DNA of 64,000 nucleotides from Jiella mangrovi (GTDB lineage Bacteria > Pseudomonadota > Alphaproteobacteria > Rhizobiales > Rhizobiaceae), in assembly GCF_017815135.1 (NCBI RefSeq), contig NZ_JAGJCF010000001.1:186001-250000 (forward strand), read 5' to 3'. How positions within the stretch are numbered: the stretch's first letter is position 1; each line of letters starts with the position of its first letter. Shown piece after piece: positions 10,230-23,387 of the stretch. A program made the position numbers and the translations under genes. The notes beneath the pieces are model-generated. The model did no database searches. It saw nothing but the letters and a program-made list of their open reading frames with translations, and was not told the DNA's origin.

Positions 10230-11888
10230 ATGAGCACGACCCAACCGCAACATTTCATGGCAGATCCATTGCTAGAAACGCTGACATCAAAAGCCGCATC
10301 GGCTCGGCAGACCGGAATTCGAAACCTCTTCGCCGAAGATCCGAGCCGCTTTAAAACCTTCTCGGCCTCGACCTCCAGGCTTCTCCTCGACTATTCCAAG
10401 ACGTCGATCGACACAGAAAGCCTTTCGGCGCTGTTCGATTTCGCCAGAGCGCGCCAGATCGAGCAGAAGCGCGACGCGATGTTCGCCGGCGAGCGCATCA
10501 ACGCCACCGAAAACCGTTCCGTTCTTCACGTCGCTCTGCGCGCCGAGCCCGCCGACGGCTACCGCGCCGACGGCGAACCCGTCAGCGCCGAGGTGATGGA
10601 CGTCCTCACCGCGATGGCGAATTTTTCGACGAAGGTCCGCAACGGCGAGATCGCCGGCTCGAACGGCGACCTAATCACCGACGTCGTCAATATCGGCATC
10701 GGCGGCTCCGACCTCGGGCCGGTGATGGCGACTTTGGCTCTTGCCCCCTATCACGACGGCCCGCGCACCCATTTCGTCTCGAATGTCGACGGCGCCCACA
10801 TGGCCGACACGCTGAAGGGCCTCGAGCCCCGATCGACATTGTTCATCATTGCGTCGAAGACCTTCACGACGATCGAAACGATGACCAACGCCGCGACGGC
10901 GCGTCGGTGGATCGTCGCAACGCTCGGCGAAGCGGCGGTCGGCGATCATTTCGCCGCCGTCTCGACCGCCCTCGACAAGGTCAACGATTTCGGCATCGGC
11001 CAAGAGCGGACCTTCGGCTTCTGGGAATGGGTCGGCGGGCGCTATTCGATCTGGTCGGCGATCGGCCTGCCATTGATGCTGGCCATCGGGCCCGAGAATT
11101 TCCGCGCCTTTCTCGCCGGCGCACGCGAGATCGACCAGCATTTCAAATCCGCACCGCTGGAAAAGAACCTGCCGGTGCTTCTCGGCCTCGTCGGCTACTG
11201 GCACCGGGCGCTGATGCACTATCCCACGCGCGCGATCATTCCCTACGACCAGCGGCTGTCGCGCTTTCCCGCCTATCTCCAGCAGCTCGACATGGAATCG
11301 AACGGCAAGGGCGTCGGTCTCGACGGCAAGCCGGTCGTCATTTCGGGCCCGGTCGTCTGGGGCGAACCCGGCACCAACGGCCAGCATGCCTTCTTCCAGC
11401 TGATCCATCAGGGCACCGATGTCATTCCTGTGGAATTCCTGGTCGGCGCCACCGCCCATGAAAGCTCGGAGATGTCGGTCCATCAGGACCTTCTCCTGGC
11501 AAATTGCCTCGCCCAGAGCGAGGCGCTGATGAAGGGGCGGACGCTGGAAGAGGCCACGCGCCAGCTTCTCGATGCCGGCCGGTCCGAGGAGGATGCGGCG
11601 CAGATCGCTCCGCACCGCGTGTTTTCCGGCGATCGCCCGTCGCTGACCATTCTCTACTCGACCCTCGACCCGGCGACCCTCGGCTCGCTGATCGCGCTTT
11701 ACGAACATCGGGTCTTCGTCGAGGCCCAGCTCTTCGGGATCAACGCATTCGATCAGTGGGGCGTCGAACTCGGCAAGGAACTTGCCACCAATCTTCTTCC
11801 GATCGTCACCGGAGAGACCGCCGCGACAAGCCGCGACGGCTCTACCCAGGGGCTCGTCGCCGCCATTCAGACCATGAGGAAAGCCTGA
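10230..11888 (+). CDS. pgi: Glucose-6-phosphate isomerase
   Basis: Interconverts glucose 6-phosphate and fructose 6-phosphate in the cytoplasm. At 552 residues it is the bacterial long form. It shows [15 protein letters not shown], the sugar-phosphate loop [30 protein letters not shown], and the C-terminal signature [13 protein letters not shown]. Its TGA overlaps the ATG of glgP, so carbon interconversion and glycogen breakdown are probably co-transcribed. Confidence 0.97.
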   Translation: MSTTQPQHFMADPLLETLTSKAASARQTGIRNLFAEDPSRFKTFSASTSRLLLDYSKTSIDTESLSALFDFARARQIEQKRDAMFAGERINATENRSVLHVALRAEPADGYRADGEPVSAEVMDVLTAMANFSTKVRNGEIAGSNGDLITDVVNIGIGGSDLGPVMATLALAPYHDGPRTHFVSNVDGAHMADTLKGLEPRSTLFIIASKTFTTIETMTNAATARRWIVATLGEAAVGDHFAAVSTALDKVNDFGIGQERTFGFWEWVGGRYSIWSAIGLPLMLAIGPENFRAFLAGAREIDQHFKSAPLEKNLPVLLGLVGYWHRALMHYPTRAIIPYDQRLSRFPAYLQQLDMESNGKGVGLDGKPVVISGPVVWGEPGTNGQHAFFQLIHQGTDVIPVEFLVGATAHESSEMSVHQDLLLANCLAQSEALMKGRTLEEATRQLLDAGRSEEDAAQIAPHRVFSGDRPSLTILYSTLDPATLGSLIALYEHRVFVEAQLFGINAFDQWGVELGKELATNLLPIVTGETAATSRDGSTQGLVAAIQTMRKA

Positions 11889-14374
11889 TGTCCGCCACAC
11901 CCAAGATCGAGCCGATGGGCGCGAAGGTTCCCGAGCCGCGCCAGAACGACCCCGATACCCTGGCCCGTCAGATCGTCGAGAAGCTGACCTACTCGATTGG
12001 AAAGCATCCCGAGCAGGCGCGCAAATACGATTGGCTGAGGGCGACGACCCTCGTCGTGCGCGATCGGATCATCGATCACTGGTTCGCCTCGACCGATCGG
12101 GTCCGCGAGAGCAAGGACAAGCGCGTCTATTACCTGTCGATGGAGTTCCTGATCGGGCGGCTCCTGCGCGATGCCATCAACAACCTGCAGCTGACGGAGC
12201 CGGTCCGCGAAGCGCTGAAACGCTACAATGTCGAGCTCGACATGGTGGAACTGCTGGAGCCCGACGCGGCGCTCGGCAATGGCGGCCTCGGCCGCCTCGC
12301 TGCCTGCTTCATGGAGTCCATGGCGTCGACGGGCGTGCCGGGCGTCGGCTACGGCATCCGCTACGTCCACGGTTTCTTCCGCCAGGAGATCGCCGACGGG
12401 GCGCAGGTGGAGCTGCCTGAGACCTGGCTCATGCACGGCAATCCGTGGGAGTTCGAGCGGCGAGATTCGTCCTATGAGATCGGCTTCGGCGGCAAGGTCA
12501 TCACCCAGAGCGAACCCGGCAAGCCGCAGCGCCACGTCTGGCGCCCGTCCGAGCGCGTGCTTGCCGTCGCCTTCGACACGCCGATCGTCGGCTGGCGAGG
12601 AAGTCAGGTGAATACCCTGCGCCTGTGGAGCGCTCAGGCGGTCGATCCGATTCTGCTCGATGCCTTCAACGACGGCGATCACATCGGCGCCCTGGTCGAA
12701 TCCAACAAGGCCGAGGCGATCACGCGGGTGCTCTATCCGGCCGATTCCCATCAGGCTGGCCAGGAGCTTCGCCTGAGGCAGGAATACTTCTTCTCCGCCG
12801 CTTCGCTTCAGGACATCATCCGCCGCCATCTCAGCGAGAACGAGAGCCTCGACAATCTCGCCGACAAGGTCGCAATCCAGCTCAACGACACGCATCCGGC
12901 AGTTTCCGTCGCCGAGCTGATGCGGCTTCTCGTCGATGTTCACGGCTATGTCTGGTCCAAGGCCTGGACCATCACCCGCGCCACCTTCGGCTACACCAAC
13001 CACACGCTCCTGCCGGAAGCGCTCGAACACTGGCCGATCAGCCTGTTCGAGCGGCTGTTGCCGCGCCAGATGCAGATCATCTACCAGATCAATGCCGACG
13101 TCATCCGGGAAGCGGCCCAGGACAAGGGCTTCAACGACCAGCAGATCGCGGCCATCTCGCTGATCGACGAGGGGCATGGCCGGCGTGTGCGGATGGGCCA
13201 GCTCGCCTTCGTCGGCAGCCATGCCGTCAACGGCGTCTCGGCGCTGCACACCGAGCTCATGAAGGAGACGGTGTTCAACAACCTTCACGAACTCTATCCC
13301 GACCGCATCCAGAACAAGACCAATGGCGTCACCCCGCGGCGCTGGCTGATGGAGTGCAACCCCGGCCTCACCGGGCTTTTGAAGGAGGCGATCGGCCCCG
13401 CTTTCCTCGATGACACCGAAAAGCTCGCCGACGCCGACAAGCTCGCCGACGACAGCGCCTTCCGCGACAGGTTCACCGCCGTCAAGCGCGAGAACAAGGC
13501 GCGGCTCGCCGATATCATCTCGGACCGGCTCGCCATCACGCTCAACCCGGACGCGATCTTCGACATCCAGGTCAAGCGCATCCACGAATACAAGCGCCAG
13601 TTCCTCAACATCATCGAGGCGATCGCGCTCTACAACCAGATCCGCGCCCATCCGGAGAAGAACTGGACGCCGCGCGTCAAGATCTTCGCCGGCAAGGCCG
13701 CGCCGAGCTACGTCCAGGCCAAGGAGATCATTCACCTCGCCAACGACGTCGCGCGGGTGGTCAATTCCGACCCCGCCGTGCGCGATCTCCTGAAGATCGT
13801 GTTCATTCCCAACTACAACGTCAGTCTCGCCGAAATCATCATGCCGGCCGCCGATCTGTCCGAACAGATCTCGACGGCGGGGCTGGAAGCCTCGGGCACG
13901 GGCAACATGAAGTTCGCCCTCAACGGCGCGCTGACGATCGGCACGCTGGACGGCGCCAATGTCGAGATGCTCGAACATGTCGGCGAGGACAACATTTTCA
14001 TCTTCGGCCTCAAGGCCGACGAGGTCGCCCAGCGGCGGCGCGAGGCGCATAGCGGCCGCTCGATCATCGACCGCACGCCGCTCTTGCGCGAAGCCCTGGA
14101 CGCGATCTCGAGCGGCGTCTTCGCGCCCGACAATCCCGCGCGCTATCACACCCTCGTCTCCAACCTCTACAACAACGACTGGTGGATGATCTGCGCCGAC
14201 TTCGAGGCCTACTGGAACGCCCAGCGGAGCCTCGACGCACTCTTCCTGAACCAAAGCGAGTGGCAGTCCAAGGCGATCCACAACACCGCGCGGATGGGCT
14301 GGTTCTCCTCCGACCGGTCGATCCGCGAATATTCCAAGGACATCTGGCAGGCCGGCCCCGGTCAGCGCCCATGA
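11888..14374 (+). CDS. glgP: Glycogen/starch/alpha-glucan phosphorylase
   Basis: Releases glucose 1-phosphate from alpha-1,4-glucan chains using pyridoxal phosphate. It is about 828 residues, normal for the family. Visible are YYLSMEFLIGR near the N-terminus, LGNGGLGRLAACF, QLNDTHPAVSVAELMRLL, QVKRIHEYKRQFLN, and the cofactor lysine in GTGNMKFALNGALTIG near residue 680. The start was set at 11888 because this ATG overlaps the pgi stop and gives a family-like N-terminus. In many rhizobia glgB follows glgP; here only 277 bases without a gene separate it from glgC. Confidence 0.97.
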   Translation: MSATPKIEPMGAKVPEPRQNDPDTLARQIVEKLTYSIGKHPEQARKYDWLRATTLVVRDRIIDHWFASTDRVRESKDKRVYYLSMEFLIGRLLRDAINNLQLTEPVREALKRYNVELDMVELLEPDAALGNGGLGRLAACFMESMASTGVPGVGYGIRYVHGFFRQEIADGAQVELPETWLMHGNPWEFERRDSSYEIGFGGKVITQSEPGKPQRHVWRPSERVLAVAFDTPIVGWRGSQVNTLRLWSAQAVDPILLDAFNDGDHIGALVESNKAEAITRVLYPADSHQAGQELRLRQEYFFSAASLQDIIRRHLSENESLDNLADKVAIQLNDTHPAVSVAELMRLLVDVHGYVWSKAWTITRATFGYTNHTLLPEALEHWPISLFERLLPRQMQIIYQINADVIREAAQDKGFNDQQIAAISLIDEGHGRRVRMGQLAFVGSHAVNGVSALHTELMKETVFNNLHELYPDRIQNKTNGVTPRRWLMECNPGLTGLLKEAIGPAFLDDTEKLADADKLADDSAFRDRFTAVKRENKARLADIISDRLAITLNPDAIFDIQVKRIHEYKRQFLNIIEAIALYNQIRAHPEKNWTPRVKIFAGKAAPSYVQAKEIIHLANDVARVVNSDPAVRDLLKIVFIPNYNVSLAEIIMPAADLSEQISTAGLEASGTGNMKFALNGALTIGTLDGANVEMLEHVGEDNIFIFGLKADEVAQRRREAHSGRSIIDRTPLLREALDAISSGVFAPDNPARYHTLVSNLYNNDWWMICADFEAYWNAQRSLDALFLNQSEWQSKAIHNTARMGWFSSDRSIREYSKDIWQAGPGQRP

Positions 14375-14472
14375 CCCAGGCGGGCTTCCCGCCTGTCTGC
14401 GAAGGACGGGCTTCGGCCTGAACAGCAGGAACCAGGAGAGGCGCCTGCCCGGCCCTCTCCAGTGGCAGCCAA

Positions 14473-14504
14473 CCACCGCGGCTTGACCTGTCATGCCGCG
14501 GTGG
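14473..14504. terminator. Hairpin in the glgP-glgC gap
   Basis: A perfect 10-bp stem, CCACCGCGGC (14473-14482) with GCCGCGGTGG (14495-14504), and a 12-base loop. There is no T-run after it, so it may act as a weak terminator, an RNA-stability hairpin or a protein site. A smaller 7-bp stem sits at 14378-14394 right after the glgP stop. The rest of the 277-base gap has no gene. Confidence 0.4.
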
Positions 14505-14651
14505 TGGATCGCTGCATATCCTCCTTGACTTGAACCGCCCTATCCTCACTGTCTGTGAACCAATGACGCGCATAACCGCGGCTCACGAAAAGCCGATCCG
14601 CCAAACGCACAAGGCGGCCTCGGATAGAAGAGCCACCGCAAGGGAGGGAAA

Positions 14652-15923
14652 ATGCCGGACTCAAGACCGATCGCACCGCTGGCGCGCGACGCCATGGCAT
14701 ATGTTCTGGCGGGCGGGCGCGGCAGCAGGCTCCTGGAACTGACCGATGCCCGCGCGAAGCCCGCCGTCTATTTCGGCGGCAAGACGCGCATCATCGACTT
14801 CGCCCTTTCCAACGCGATCAATTCGGGCATCCGGCGCATCGGCGTCGCCACCCAGTACAAGGCCCACAGCTTGATCCGGCATCTCCAGAACGGCTGGAAC
14901 TTCCTGCGGCCGGGCCGCAACGAAAGCTTCGACATCCTGCCGGCCAGCCAGCGCGTCTCGGAAGACCAGTGGTATGCCGGCACGGCGGACGCCGTCTATC
15001 AGAACATCGACATCATCGAATCCTACGCGCCCAAGCACATCGTCGTCCTTGCCGGCGATCACATCTACAAGATGGACTACGAGATCATGCTCCAGCAGCA
15101 TGTGGATTCCGGCGCGGACGTGACGGTCGGCTGCCTGGAAGTCCCGCGGATGGATGCGGTCGGTTTTGGCGTCATGCATGTCGACGAGGACTTCCAGATC
15201 ACCGACTTCATCGAGAAGCCGAAGGATCCGCCGTCGATCCCCGGCCGGCCGGACGTCGCGCTCGCCTCCATGGGCATTTACGTCTTCGAGACCAATTTCC
15301 TGATGGACCAGCTGCGCCGCGACGCGTCCGATCCCCACTCCCAGCGCGATTTCGGCAAGGACATCATTCCCCATATCGTGCGCCACGGCAAAGCCGTCGC
15401 CCATCGCTTCAACCGCTCGGTCGTGCGCTCGGCGATGGAGCCGGACAACGAGGCCTACTGGCGCGACGTCGGCACCGTCGATGCCTACTGGCAGGCCAAT
15501 ATCGACCTCACCGACATCGTCCCGCCGCTCGACATCTACGATCGCGACTGGCCGATCTGGACCTATGCCGAGATCGTGCCGCCGGCAAAATTCGTCCATG
15601 ACGAGGACGGGCGACGCGGCACGGCGATCTCGTCGCTGGTTTCCGGCGACTGCATCATCTCCGGCGGCTCGCTCAATCGCTCGCTGGTCTTCACCGGCGT
15701 GCGGGTCCACTCCTATTCCCATCTCGACCATGCCGTCGTCCTGCCGCAAAGCCACATCGGCCGCAGCGCGCGGGTCAGCAACGCCGTCATCGATCGCGGC
15801 GTCGTCATTCCCGACGGCCTCGTCATCGGCGAGGATCCCGAACTCGACGCCAAGCGCTTCCGCCGCACCGAAAGCGGCATCTGCCTCGTCACCAAGCCGA
15901 TGATCGAGCGTTTGAGTTACTGA
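14652..15923 (+). CDS. glgC: Glucose-1-phosphate adenylyltransferase (ADP-glucose pyrophosphorylase)
   Basis: Makes ADP-glucose from ATP and glucose 1-phosphate, the committed and normally allosterically controlled step of glycogen synthesis. The 423-residue protein has the nucleotide loop [31 protein letters not shown], the catalytic-site run [14 protein letters not shown], the sugar-binding FIEKPKDPP and a C-terminal left-handed beta-helix. AGGGAGGG lies three bases before the ATG. glgA follows after seven bases and pgm after that, forming a synthesis unit. Confidence 0.97.
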   Translation: MPDSRPIAPLARDAMAYVLAGGRGSRLLELTDARAKPAVYFGGKTRIIDFALSNAINSGIRRIGVATQYKAHSLIRHLQNGWNFLRPGRNESFDILPASQRVSEDQWYAGTADAVYQNIDIIESYAPKHIVVLAGDHIYKMDYEIMLQQHVDSGADVTVGCLEVPRMDAVGFGVMHVDEDFQITDFIEKPKDPPSIPGRPDVALASMGIYVFETNFLMDQLRRDASDPHSQRDFGKDIIPHIVRHGKAVAHRFNRSVVRSAMEPDNEAYWRDVGTVDAYWQANIDLTDIVPPLDIYDRDWPIWTYAEIVPPAKFVHDEDGRRGTAISSLVSGDCIISGGSLNRSLVFTGVRVHSYSHLDHAVVLPQSHIGRSARVSNAVIDRGVVIPDGLVIGEDPELDAKRFRRTESGICLVTKPMIERLSY

Positions 15924-15930
15924 CCACCCG

Positions 15931-19013
<3,083 letters not shown>

Positions 19014-19264
19014 GCAGGGCGAAGCCGGGCCGTCAGGCTGCGACGGACAAAGTTCACGCCGCCGCACCATCCCGTTCATTCTTGCCGTTGCAAGACTTCA
19101 AGAGCGTCCCGCATCGCGGTTCTTGCTGCGGCACGTGCGATCTTTGGCCGGGCCTCTGACGCTTGTTCCGAATGAGGCGTCATGGCCTGCGAGCGAGTTG
19201 GCGGGCCCCGGATTCCATCCCTTGCCTACCCTTCTGCTCGGCAGATTCTGGCGCCCGAAACGGC

Positions 19265-19304
19265 GCCGGGCGGGACAGACCCCGAAGGATCTGTCCCGCC
19301 CGGC
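19265..19304. terminator. Intrinsic terminator between pgm and the BCCT transporter gene
   Basis: Perfect 15-bp stem (19265-19279 with 19290-19304, GC-rich) with a 10-base loop, followed by TTTGTCTG on the plus strand. It lies between two convergent genes and probably serves both. The remaining 19014-19264 holds no gene. Confidence 0.8.
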
Positions 19305-19332
19305 TTTGTCTGAAACGGGATGCCCCCCGCTC

Positions 19333-21009
19333 TTATCCGCCGCTGGCCAGACGCGGCGGGCCTTTCAGCGCGTGCTCGTCGCGGTAGGGGTCCGGCGTGT
19401 TGACGTCGGTTTCCTTTTCCGTCTCGTACCACTGGTCCGCCCGGTAGAGCACCAGCTTGTCACGCCCGAGGCCTCTCAACAGCGAGTACATCATGATCAG
19501 GAGCACGATGGCGAACGGAAAGCCGGCGACGACCGCTGCCGCCTGAAGCGCCTTGAGACCGCCCGCGACCAGCAGCATCGCCGCGATCGCACCTTCCGTG
19601 ACGGCCCAGAACAGGCGCTGGATGCGAGGCGGATCAGCGTGACCGCCGGCGGTGAGCATGTCGATTACGAAGCTCGCGCTATCGGACGAGGTGACGAACC
19701 ACACGACGATCATCACGATGATGATCGCGCCGATCAGCGGCGTTCCGGGGAAGAACTCGATCAGCTTGAAGATCGCGTCGCCATAGCTTTCCTTGGTGGC
19801 CTCGATCAGGCCGGGATTGCCGTCGAGCTCCATCTTCACGGCCGTTCCGCCGAAGGCGGTGAACCAGAAGAACAGGATCGTGGTCGGGATCAGCAGGACG
19901 CCGAGCAGAAACTCACGGATCGTGCGGCCGCGCGAGATGCGGGCGATGAAGATGCCGACGAAGGGCGACCAGGAAATCCACCAGGCCCAGTAGAACAGCG
20001 TCCAGTCCACCTGCCAGTTGGTGCCCGAATAGCTCTCGACCCAGAAGCTCCAGTGGACGAGACCGTTCAGATAGTTGCCGACATTCTCGATGAAGCTGTC
20101 GAAGATGAAGAGCGTCGGCCCGACGATCACGACGAAGGCGAGGAGCGCGAAGCTCAGATAGATGTTGAAGCTCGAAATGCGCTTGATGCCGCCGTCGAGA
20201 CCGAGCATCACCGAGATCGTCGCAAATGCCGTGATGATGGCGATCAGCGCGAGTTGCACGAAGATGTTGTTCGGCAGGCCGAGAAAGGTTTCGAGGCCGG
20301 AATTGATCTGCATCACGCCAAGACCGAGCGACGTGACGACGCCGAACATCGTGCCGAAGACGGCGAGGATGTCGACCGCATGCCCCCACGGCCCATAGAT
20401 GCGCTCGCCGATCAGCGGATAGAGCACCGAGCGGATCGAAAGCGGCAGGCCCTTGCGATAATGGAAATAGGCCAGCGACAGGGCGACGATGCAGTATATG
20501 CCCCAGCCATGCAGGCCCCAGTCGAAAAAGGCCAGAACCATGGCCTGTTTGGCCGCCTCGACGCTTTCCGCCTCGCCGACGGGCGGTGCGAAGAAGTGGT
20601 AGAGCGGCTCGGCGACGGCCCAGTAGAGCAGGCCGATGCCGATGCCGGCCGAAAACAGCATGGCGATCCATGAGAGCAGGCCGTATTGCGGCGTTTCGGT
20701 CTGGGCTCCGAGGCGGATGTCGCCATAGCGCGAGAATGCGATGTAGACGGTGAGGACGAGGGAGAGATTCGTGACGAGGATCAGGAACCAGCCGAAATAG
20801 TCGGCGATCCCGGATTGTGCGCCCTGAAACACGGTGTTCGCCGTTTCCGGGAAACCGGCCCCGAAGATCAGGAAACCAAGGATCAACGCTGCCGATATAA
20901 GAAATACAGGCCGGCAGACATGGGGAAACGGGCCAAGGCTGCCCGTCTTCACTCCCGTGCCGCCGCCCGACGGCCTGTTCTGCTTTTCATCTATCGTGGT
21001 ATTGCTCAA
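19333..21009 (-). CDS. BCCT-family betaine/choline/carnitine transporter
   Basis: An inner-membrane sodium- or proton-coupled importer of trimethylammonium compounds. The 558-residue protein has about twelve membrane helices and BCCT hallmarks: FSAGIGIGLLYWAVAEPLYHF early, and the tryptophan-rich TLFYWAWWISWSPFVGIFIARISRG. The C-terminal tail is short, so it may lack the long osmosensory tail of BetP-type members. The best start is TTG at 21009 with GGTGGGA just upstream. It could serve osmoprotection or feed choline or betaine catabolism; no bet genes are adjacent, so the substrate is open. Confidence 0.93.
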   Translation of the reverse strand: MSNTTIDEKQNRPSGGGTGVKTGSLGPFPHVCRPVFLISAALILGFLIFGAGFPETANTVFQGAQSGIADYFGWFLILVTNLSLVLTVYIAFSRYGDIRLGAQTETPQYGLLSWIAMLFSAGIGIGLLYWAVAEPLYHFFAPPVGEAESVEAAKQAMVLAFFDWGLHGWGIYCIVALSLAYFHYRKGLPLSIRSVLYPLIGERIYGPWGHAVDILAVFGTMFGVVTSLGLGVMQINSGLETFLGLPNNIFVQLALIAIITAFATISVMLGLDGGIKRISSFNIYLSFALLAFVVIVGPTLFIFDSFIENVGNYLNGLVHWSFWVESYSGTNWQVDWTLFYWAWWISWSPFVGIFIARISRGRTIREFLLGVLLIPTTILFFWFTAFGGTAVKMELDGNPGLIEATKESYGDAIFKLIEFFPGTPLIGAIIIVMIVVWFVTSSDSASFVIDMLTAGGHADPPRIQRLFWAVTEGAIAAMLLVAGGLKALQAAAVVAGFPFAIVLLIMMYSLLRGLGRDKLVLYRADQWYETEKETDVNTPDPYRDEHALKGPPRLASGG

Positions 21010-21180
21010 TGTCCCACCATACTCTCGTTTCCAACAATCACTGCTTGTTAACTGACGCGCTCGTTCGAGGCGTCAAGGCAGCGTTTGTTCGAGAGCATGT
21101 CGAAGACGGATGCGGAGCTCTGCAACCGAAACGCTCTGATCGGCGTTAGCGCGTCAGGTGACAGGTGGATGGAGACGACC

Positions 21181-21291
21181 GTGATCAGAAGTATCTTGAA
21201 GGCAATCATCGTCGGGTGGATTGCCAAGAAGTTCCTGGAAAGAGACGAGCAGCCGCGGCGCGGGCCGGGCACGCCCCCGCGTCGGGCCTGA
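21181..21291 (+). CDS. Possible small membrane-associated protein (about 36 aa)
   Basis: A short frame starting at GTG 21181 with GGAG (21171-21174) at ideal spacing; an ATG at 21169 is an alternative. The predicted product has an amphipathic or hydrophobic segment IRSILKAIIVGWIAKKFL followed by a basic, proline-rich tail. Such tiny proteins occur in rhizobial genomes. Nothing indicates a function, and the reading is tentative because of its size. Confidence 0.45.
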   Translation: MIRSILKAIIVGWIAKKFLERDEQPRRGPGTPPRRA

Positions 21292-21372
21292 GTGCCTGAC
21301 AACAGGCGCATCAGAACCGAGCGATAGAGTAACGAGGCGGTCGGCCGGAAGGTCGGCCGCCTTTTCAGCGTT

Positions 21373-21951
21373 TCAGGCTGATTTTATGCCTGCGCCGATG
21401 AAAAAGGGGCCGGTTCTGTGCGATAGTATCTCGACGACGTGCTGGTTTTCGTCCGGACATGTCGATTCCGCCTCGACATACCAGCCACGGGCCGTCCAGT
21501 TTCGCCCGGCCGCGATGTCTCCGGCCGCCACCACCGGCTCTGACGAAAGATCTACGGCGTAGAAGTCGAAGCAGTTCTCGCCGCGCCTTGCAACGAGAAA
21601 ACATCCGCCGCTGATCGCCTCGTCGCGATAGAAGGTGCAGAACCGGTCGTTCCGCACGCTCCAGTCGCCGGCCCAAAGGCCGAGCCGATCCCGATAGGAG
21701 AGCGTTCCGCCCTTGGCGTAGGCTTCGGACCATGGCGTGGCATCGGCATAGACACCTTCGAGATTGCGCCCGGAGAGTGCCGAAATCAGTCCGGCATCAT
21801 CGAGGCTGCCGGCCGGTCCCGCCGCGGCGATCTCTTCGGCCCCCAGGACCGAAGTGAAAAGCAGAAAGGCGAGAAGGCCGACCGCCACGAGGCGGGCATA
21901 GTGGAAGATCGCGGATGGCGAAGTCTGTGCCGAGACGCCTTGGGTGCTCAT
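21373..21951 (-). CDS. Exported hypothetical protein (192 aa)
   Basis: Function not recognised. GGGAGGAAAAGA stands directly before the ATG at 21951. An N-terminal hydrophobic segment (about residues 20-38) suggests export or a membrane anchor. The mature part has NLEGVYADATPWSEAY, YRDRLGLWAGDWSV, FCTFYRDEAISGGCFLV and GENCFDFY, with three or more cysteines that could form disulfides in the periplasm. It stands apart from the next minus-strand genes by about 150 bases. Confidence 0.7.
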   Translation of the reverse strand: MSTQGVSAQTSPSAIFHYARLVAVGLLAFLLFTSVLGAEEIAAAGPAGSLDDAGLISALSGRNLEGVYADATPWSEAYAKGGTLSYRDRLGLWAGDWSVRNDRFCTFYRDEAISGGCFLVARRGENCFDFYAVDLSSEPVVAAGDIAAGRNWTARGWYVEAESTCPDENQHVVEILSHRTGPFFIGAGIKSA

Positions 21952-22103
21952 TCTTTTCCTCCCGCTTCTTGTCCGGCACATTGGCAATCTTCGTCTCGCT
22001 ATTCCAGTGGAAAGCATGTCTGAGGAAGCATTCCGGGCGGCCGCGCCTCGCCGCTTGCGCAAACGAAGCTGCCATGGCGCGCCGTGCAAAGCGAGTTCAT
22101 GCA

Positions 22104-22583
22104 TCAAGCCAGAAAGGCGATGAACCGGCCGGCGACGATCGCGGCGGTCCATATCCCGAGCGACAGCCCCGCGGATGCGACCAGCCCCGCGGTCGCGATT
22201 CCCGTCTCCCGCATTCGCCGGAACGACGGGGTCAGCCGAAGCACGGCGACGTGGCACAGCCCCGCTGCCACAAGAACGAGCTTCAGCCGAAAAGCCGGAT
22301 TTGCGGCATAGTCGAAAGGCTGGACGGAAAACAGGACGAAGCCGGACAGCAACGCCGCGCAAAGGCCCGCTCCCGCGATCGGCGGAACGAACCGCGTCAG
22401 CGGCAGGACGAAGGCCCGCCTCGCCCGCGCCAGAATGGCGAGGTCGAGGACCGCGATGGCGCCGAACAGCGTCGCGAAGCTCAGGATATGAACCGCGTTG
22501 ACCAGCGGATAGACGATGCGCGACGTCTTCAGCGCCTCGGCAGGCCAGGAACCGGCGATCAGGCCGAGCGCGTCTTCCAGCAT
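22104..22583 (-). CDS. Small polytopic membrane protein (DUF6644-like)
   Basis: A 159-residue protein with about four or five membrane helices. It shows PLVNAVHILSFATLFGAIAVLDLAIL, which carries a conserved His, then PIAGAGLCAALLSGF and NPAFRLKLVLVAAGL. The pattern matches small DUF6644/DUF2214-type membrane proteins by my reading; no biochemical role is known to me. It starts 13 bases after the stop of the DUF6152-like gene and is surely co-transcribed with it. Such pairs suggest a membrane partner for the exported protein. Confidence 0.72.
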   Translation of the reverse strand: MLEDALGLIAGSWPAEALKTSRIVYPLVNAVHILSFATLFGAIAVLDLAILARARRAFVLPLTRFVPPIAGAGLCAALLSGFVLFSVQPFDYAANPAFRLKLVLVAAGLCHVAVLRLTPSFRRMRETGIATAGLVASAGLSLGIWTAAIVAGRFIAFLA

Positions 22584-22596
22584 CGGGCGGAGCGCC

Positions 22597-23004
22597 TCAG
22601 GCTTGCGGCTTCATGCTCTTCTCGCGGCGCGGATAAACGTCGTAGGTCTTGCCGTTCACGGTGATTGTCTCGGCCTTGAAGCGCTTCTCGTTTGCGTCTT
22701 TCGAGCGATGCCCGGTGAAGCTCGCGCGATCGCCGGGCTTTGCGACACCTTCGACGAAGCCGGCGCGTTCGGTGGCATAAGGCGGCGCGAGATCGACGTC
22801 CCAGAGGCCGTCGGCGTTCTCGACCTCGAGATGGGCATGCGGGTTTCCGAGCGAGATGGACCTGATTTCCCCAGCCAACCGGCTTTCGGCCGTTTCGGTC
22901 CATCCCCACCCGTGATGGGCGGCGGCGCTCAGCGGCACCGCGAGCGACAGGACGAGACCGGCGAACAATGCGGGTGTGGGGTTGAGCTTGAACAAACGAG
23001 GCAT
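22597..23004 (-). CDS. Exported DUF6152-like protein
   Basis: A 135-residue secreted protein. A signal peptide (about residues 1-28, ending near SAAAHHG) is followed by a small beta-rich domain with HHGWGWTE, GNPHAHLEV, WDVDLAPPYATERAG and a C-terminal KTYDVYPRREK. These fit the DUF6152 family, whose role is unknown. The His pair right after the cleavage site may bind a metal. The ATG at 23004 has AGGAGAGGGAG upstream. It is the first gene of a two-gene operon with the membrane protein at 22104-22583. Confidence 0.75.
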   Translation of the reverse strand: MPRLFKLNPTPALFAGLVLSLAVPLSAAAHHGWGWTETAESRLAGEIRSISLGNPHAHLEVENADGLWDVDLAPPYATERAGFVEGVAKPGDRASFTGHRSKDANEKRFKAETITVNGKTYDVYPRREKSMKPQA

Positions 23005-23387
23005 CGTCGGGCTCCCTCTCCTGGCGCCGGTGATGAGTTGGCGGCAATGCTTGCGCAAAGGTCGCCTCTGTTATTAAGCACGGAGCGCGCGACGCGATCC
23101 GTAAAGCTGCCGTGATCGTGGTTTTGACCCGTCTCGGACTTGATTTACCGGCCGAGCCGTTGTATCCGCCGCATCGTCATAGCCCGGTTTTTCAGCTGGG
23201 GGCTGAACGGAAGGCTGCCGGTTCGCCGGCTTGACGGCGCGAAAATGTCGCCTGCTTCCCGTGTCTCCGCTCTCGACCGCTCTCGATACCGCCTTTCCGA
23301 TCCGGCCTCACGGCCACTTTGGGAAGTCGCAGAGGCTTAGCCGCTGGATCGGGCTCAACGATGGAAGATTTGGAAAGGCGTTAGCGA
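23005..23387. other. Intergenic region upstream of rpsF
   Basis: About 380 bases between the divergent DUF6152-like gene and rpsF. It must hold both promoters and the leader of the S6 operon. A TTGACC -35-like hexamer occurs near 23126, but I could not identify a convincing -10 or a confident S6/S18-binding leader motif by eye. Confidence 0.35.

Noticed and set aside
14378-14394. 7-bp hairpin right after the glgP stop as an intrinsic terminator
   Set aside because: No T-run follows and the stem is short; it could be chance in GC-rich sequence.
11867-14494. Very long minus-strand frame (875 codons) opposite glgP
   Set aside because: It is a high-GC shadow of the phosphorylase reading frame; its residue content (Asp/Arg/Gly/Leu-rich) matches no family and glgP is unambiguous.
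19123-20673. Plus-strand frame of 516 codons opposite the BCCT transporter
   Set aside because: Begins inside the terminator region and mirrors the transporter gene; composition of a shadow frame.
23005-23387. Ribosomal S6 leader RNA motif upstream of rpsF
   Set aside because: Expected because the operon is often autoregulated by S6-S18, but I could not match the motif securely by eye.
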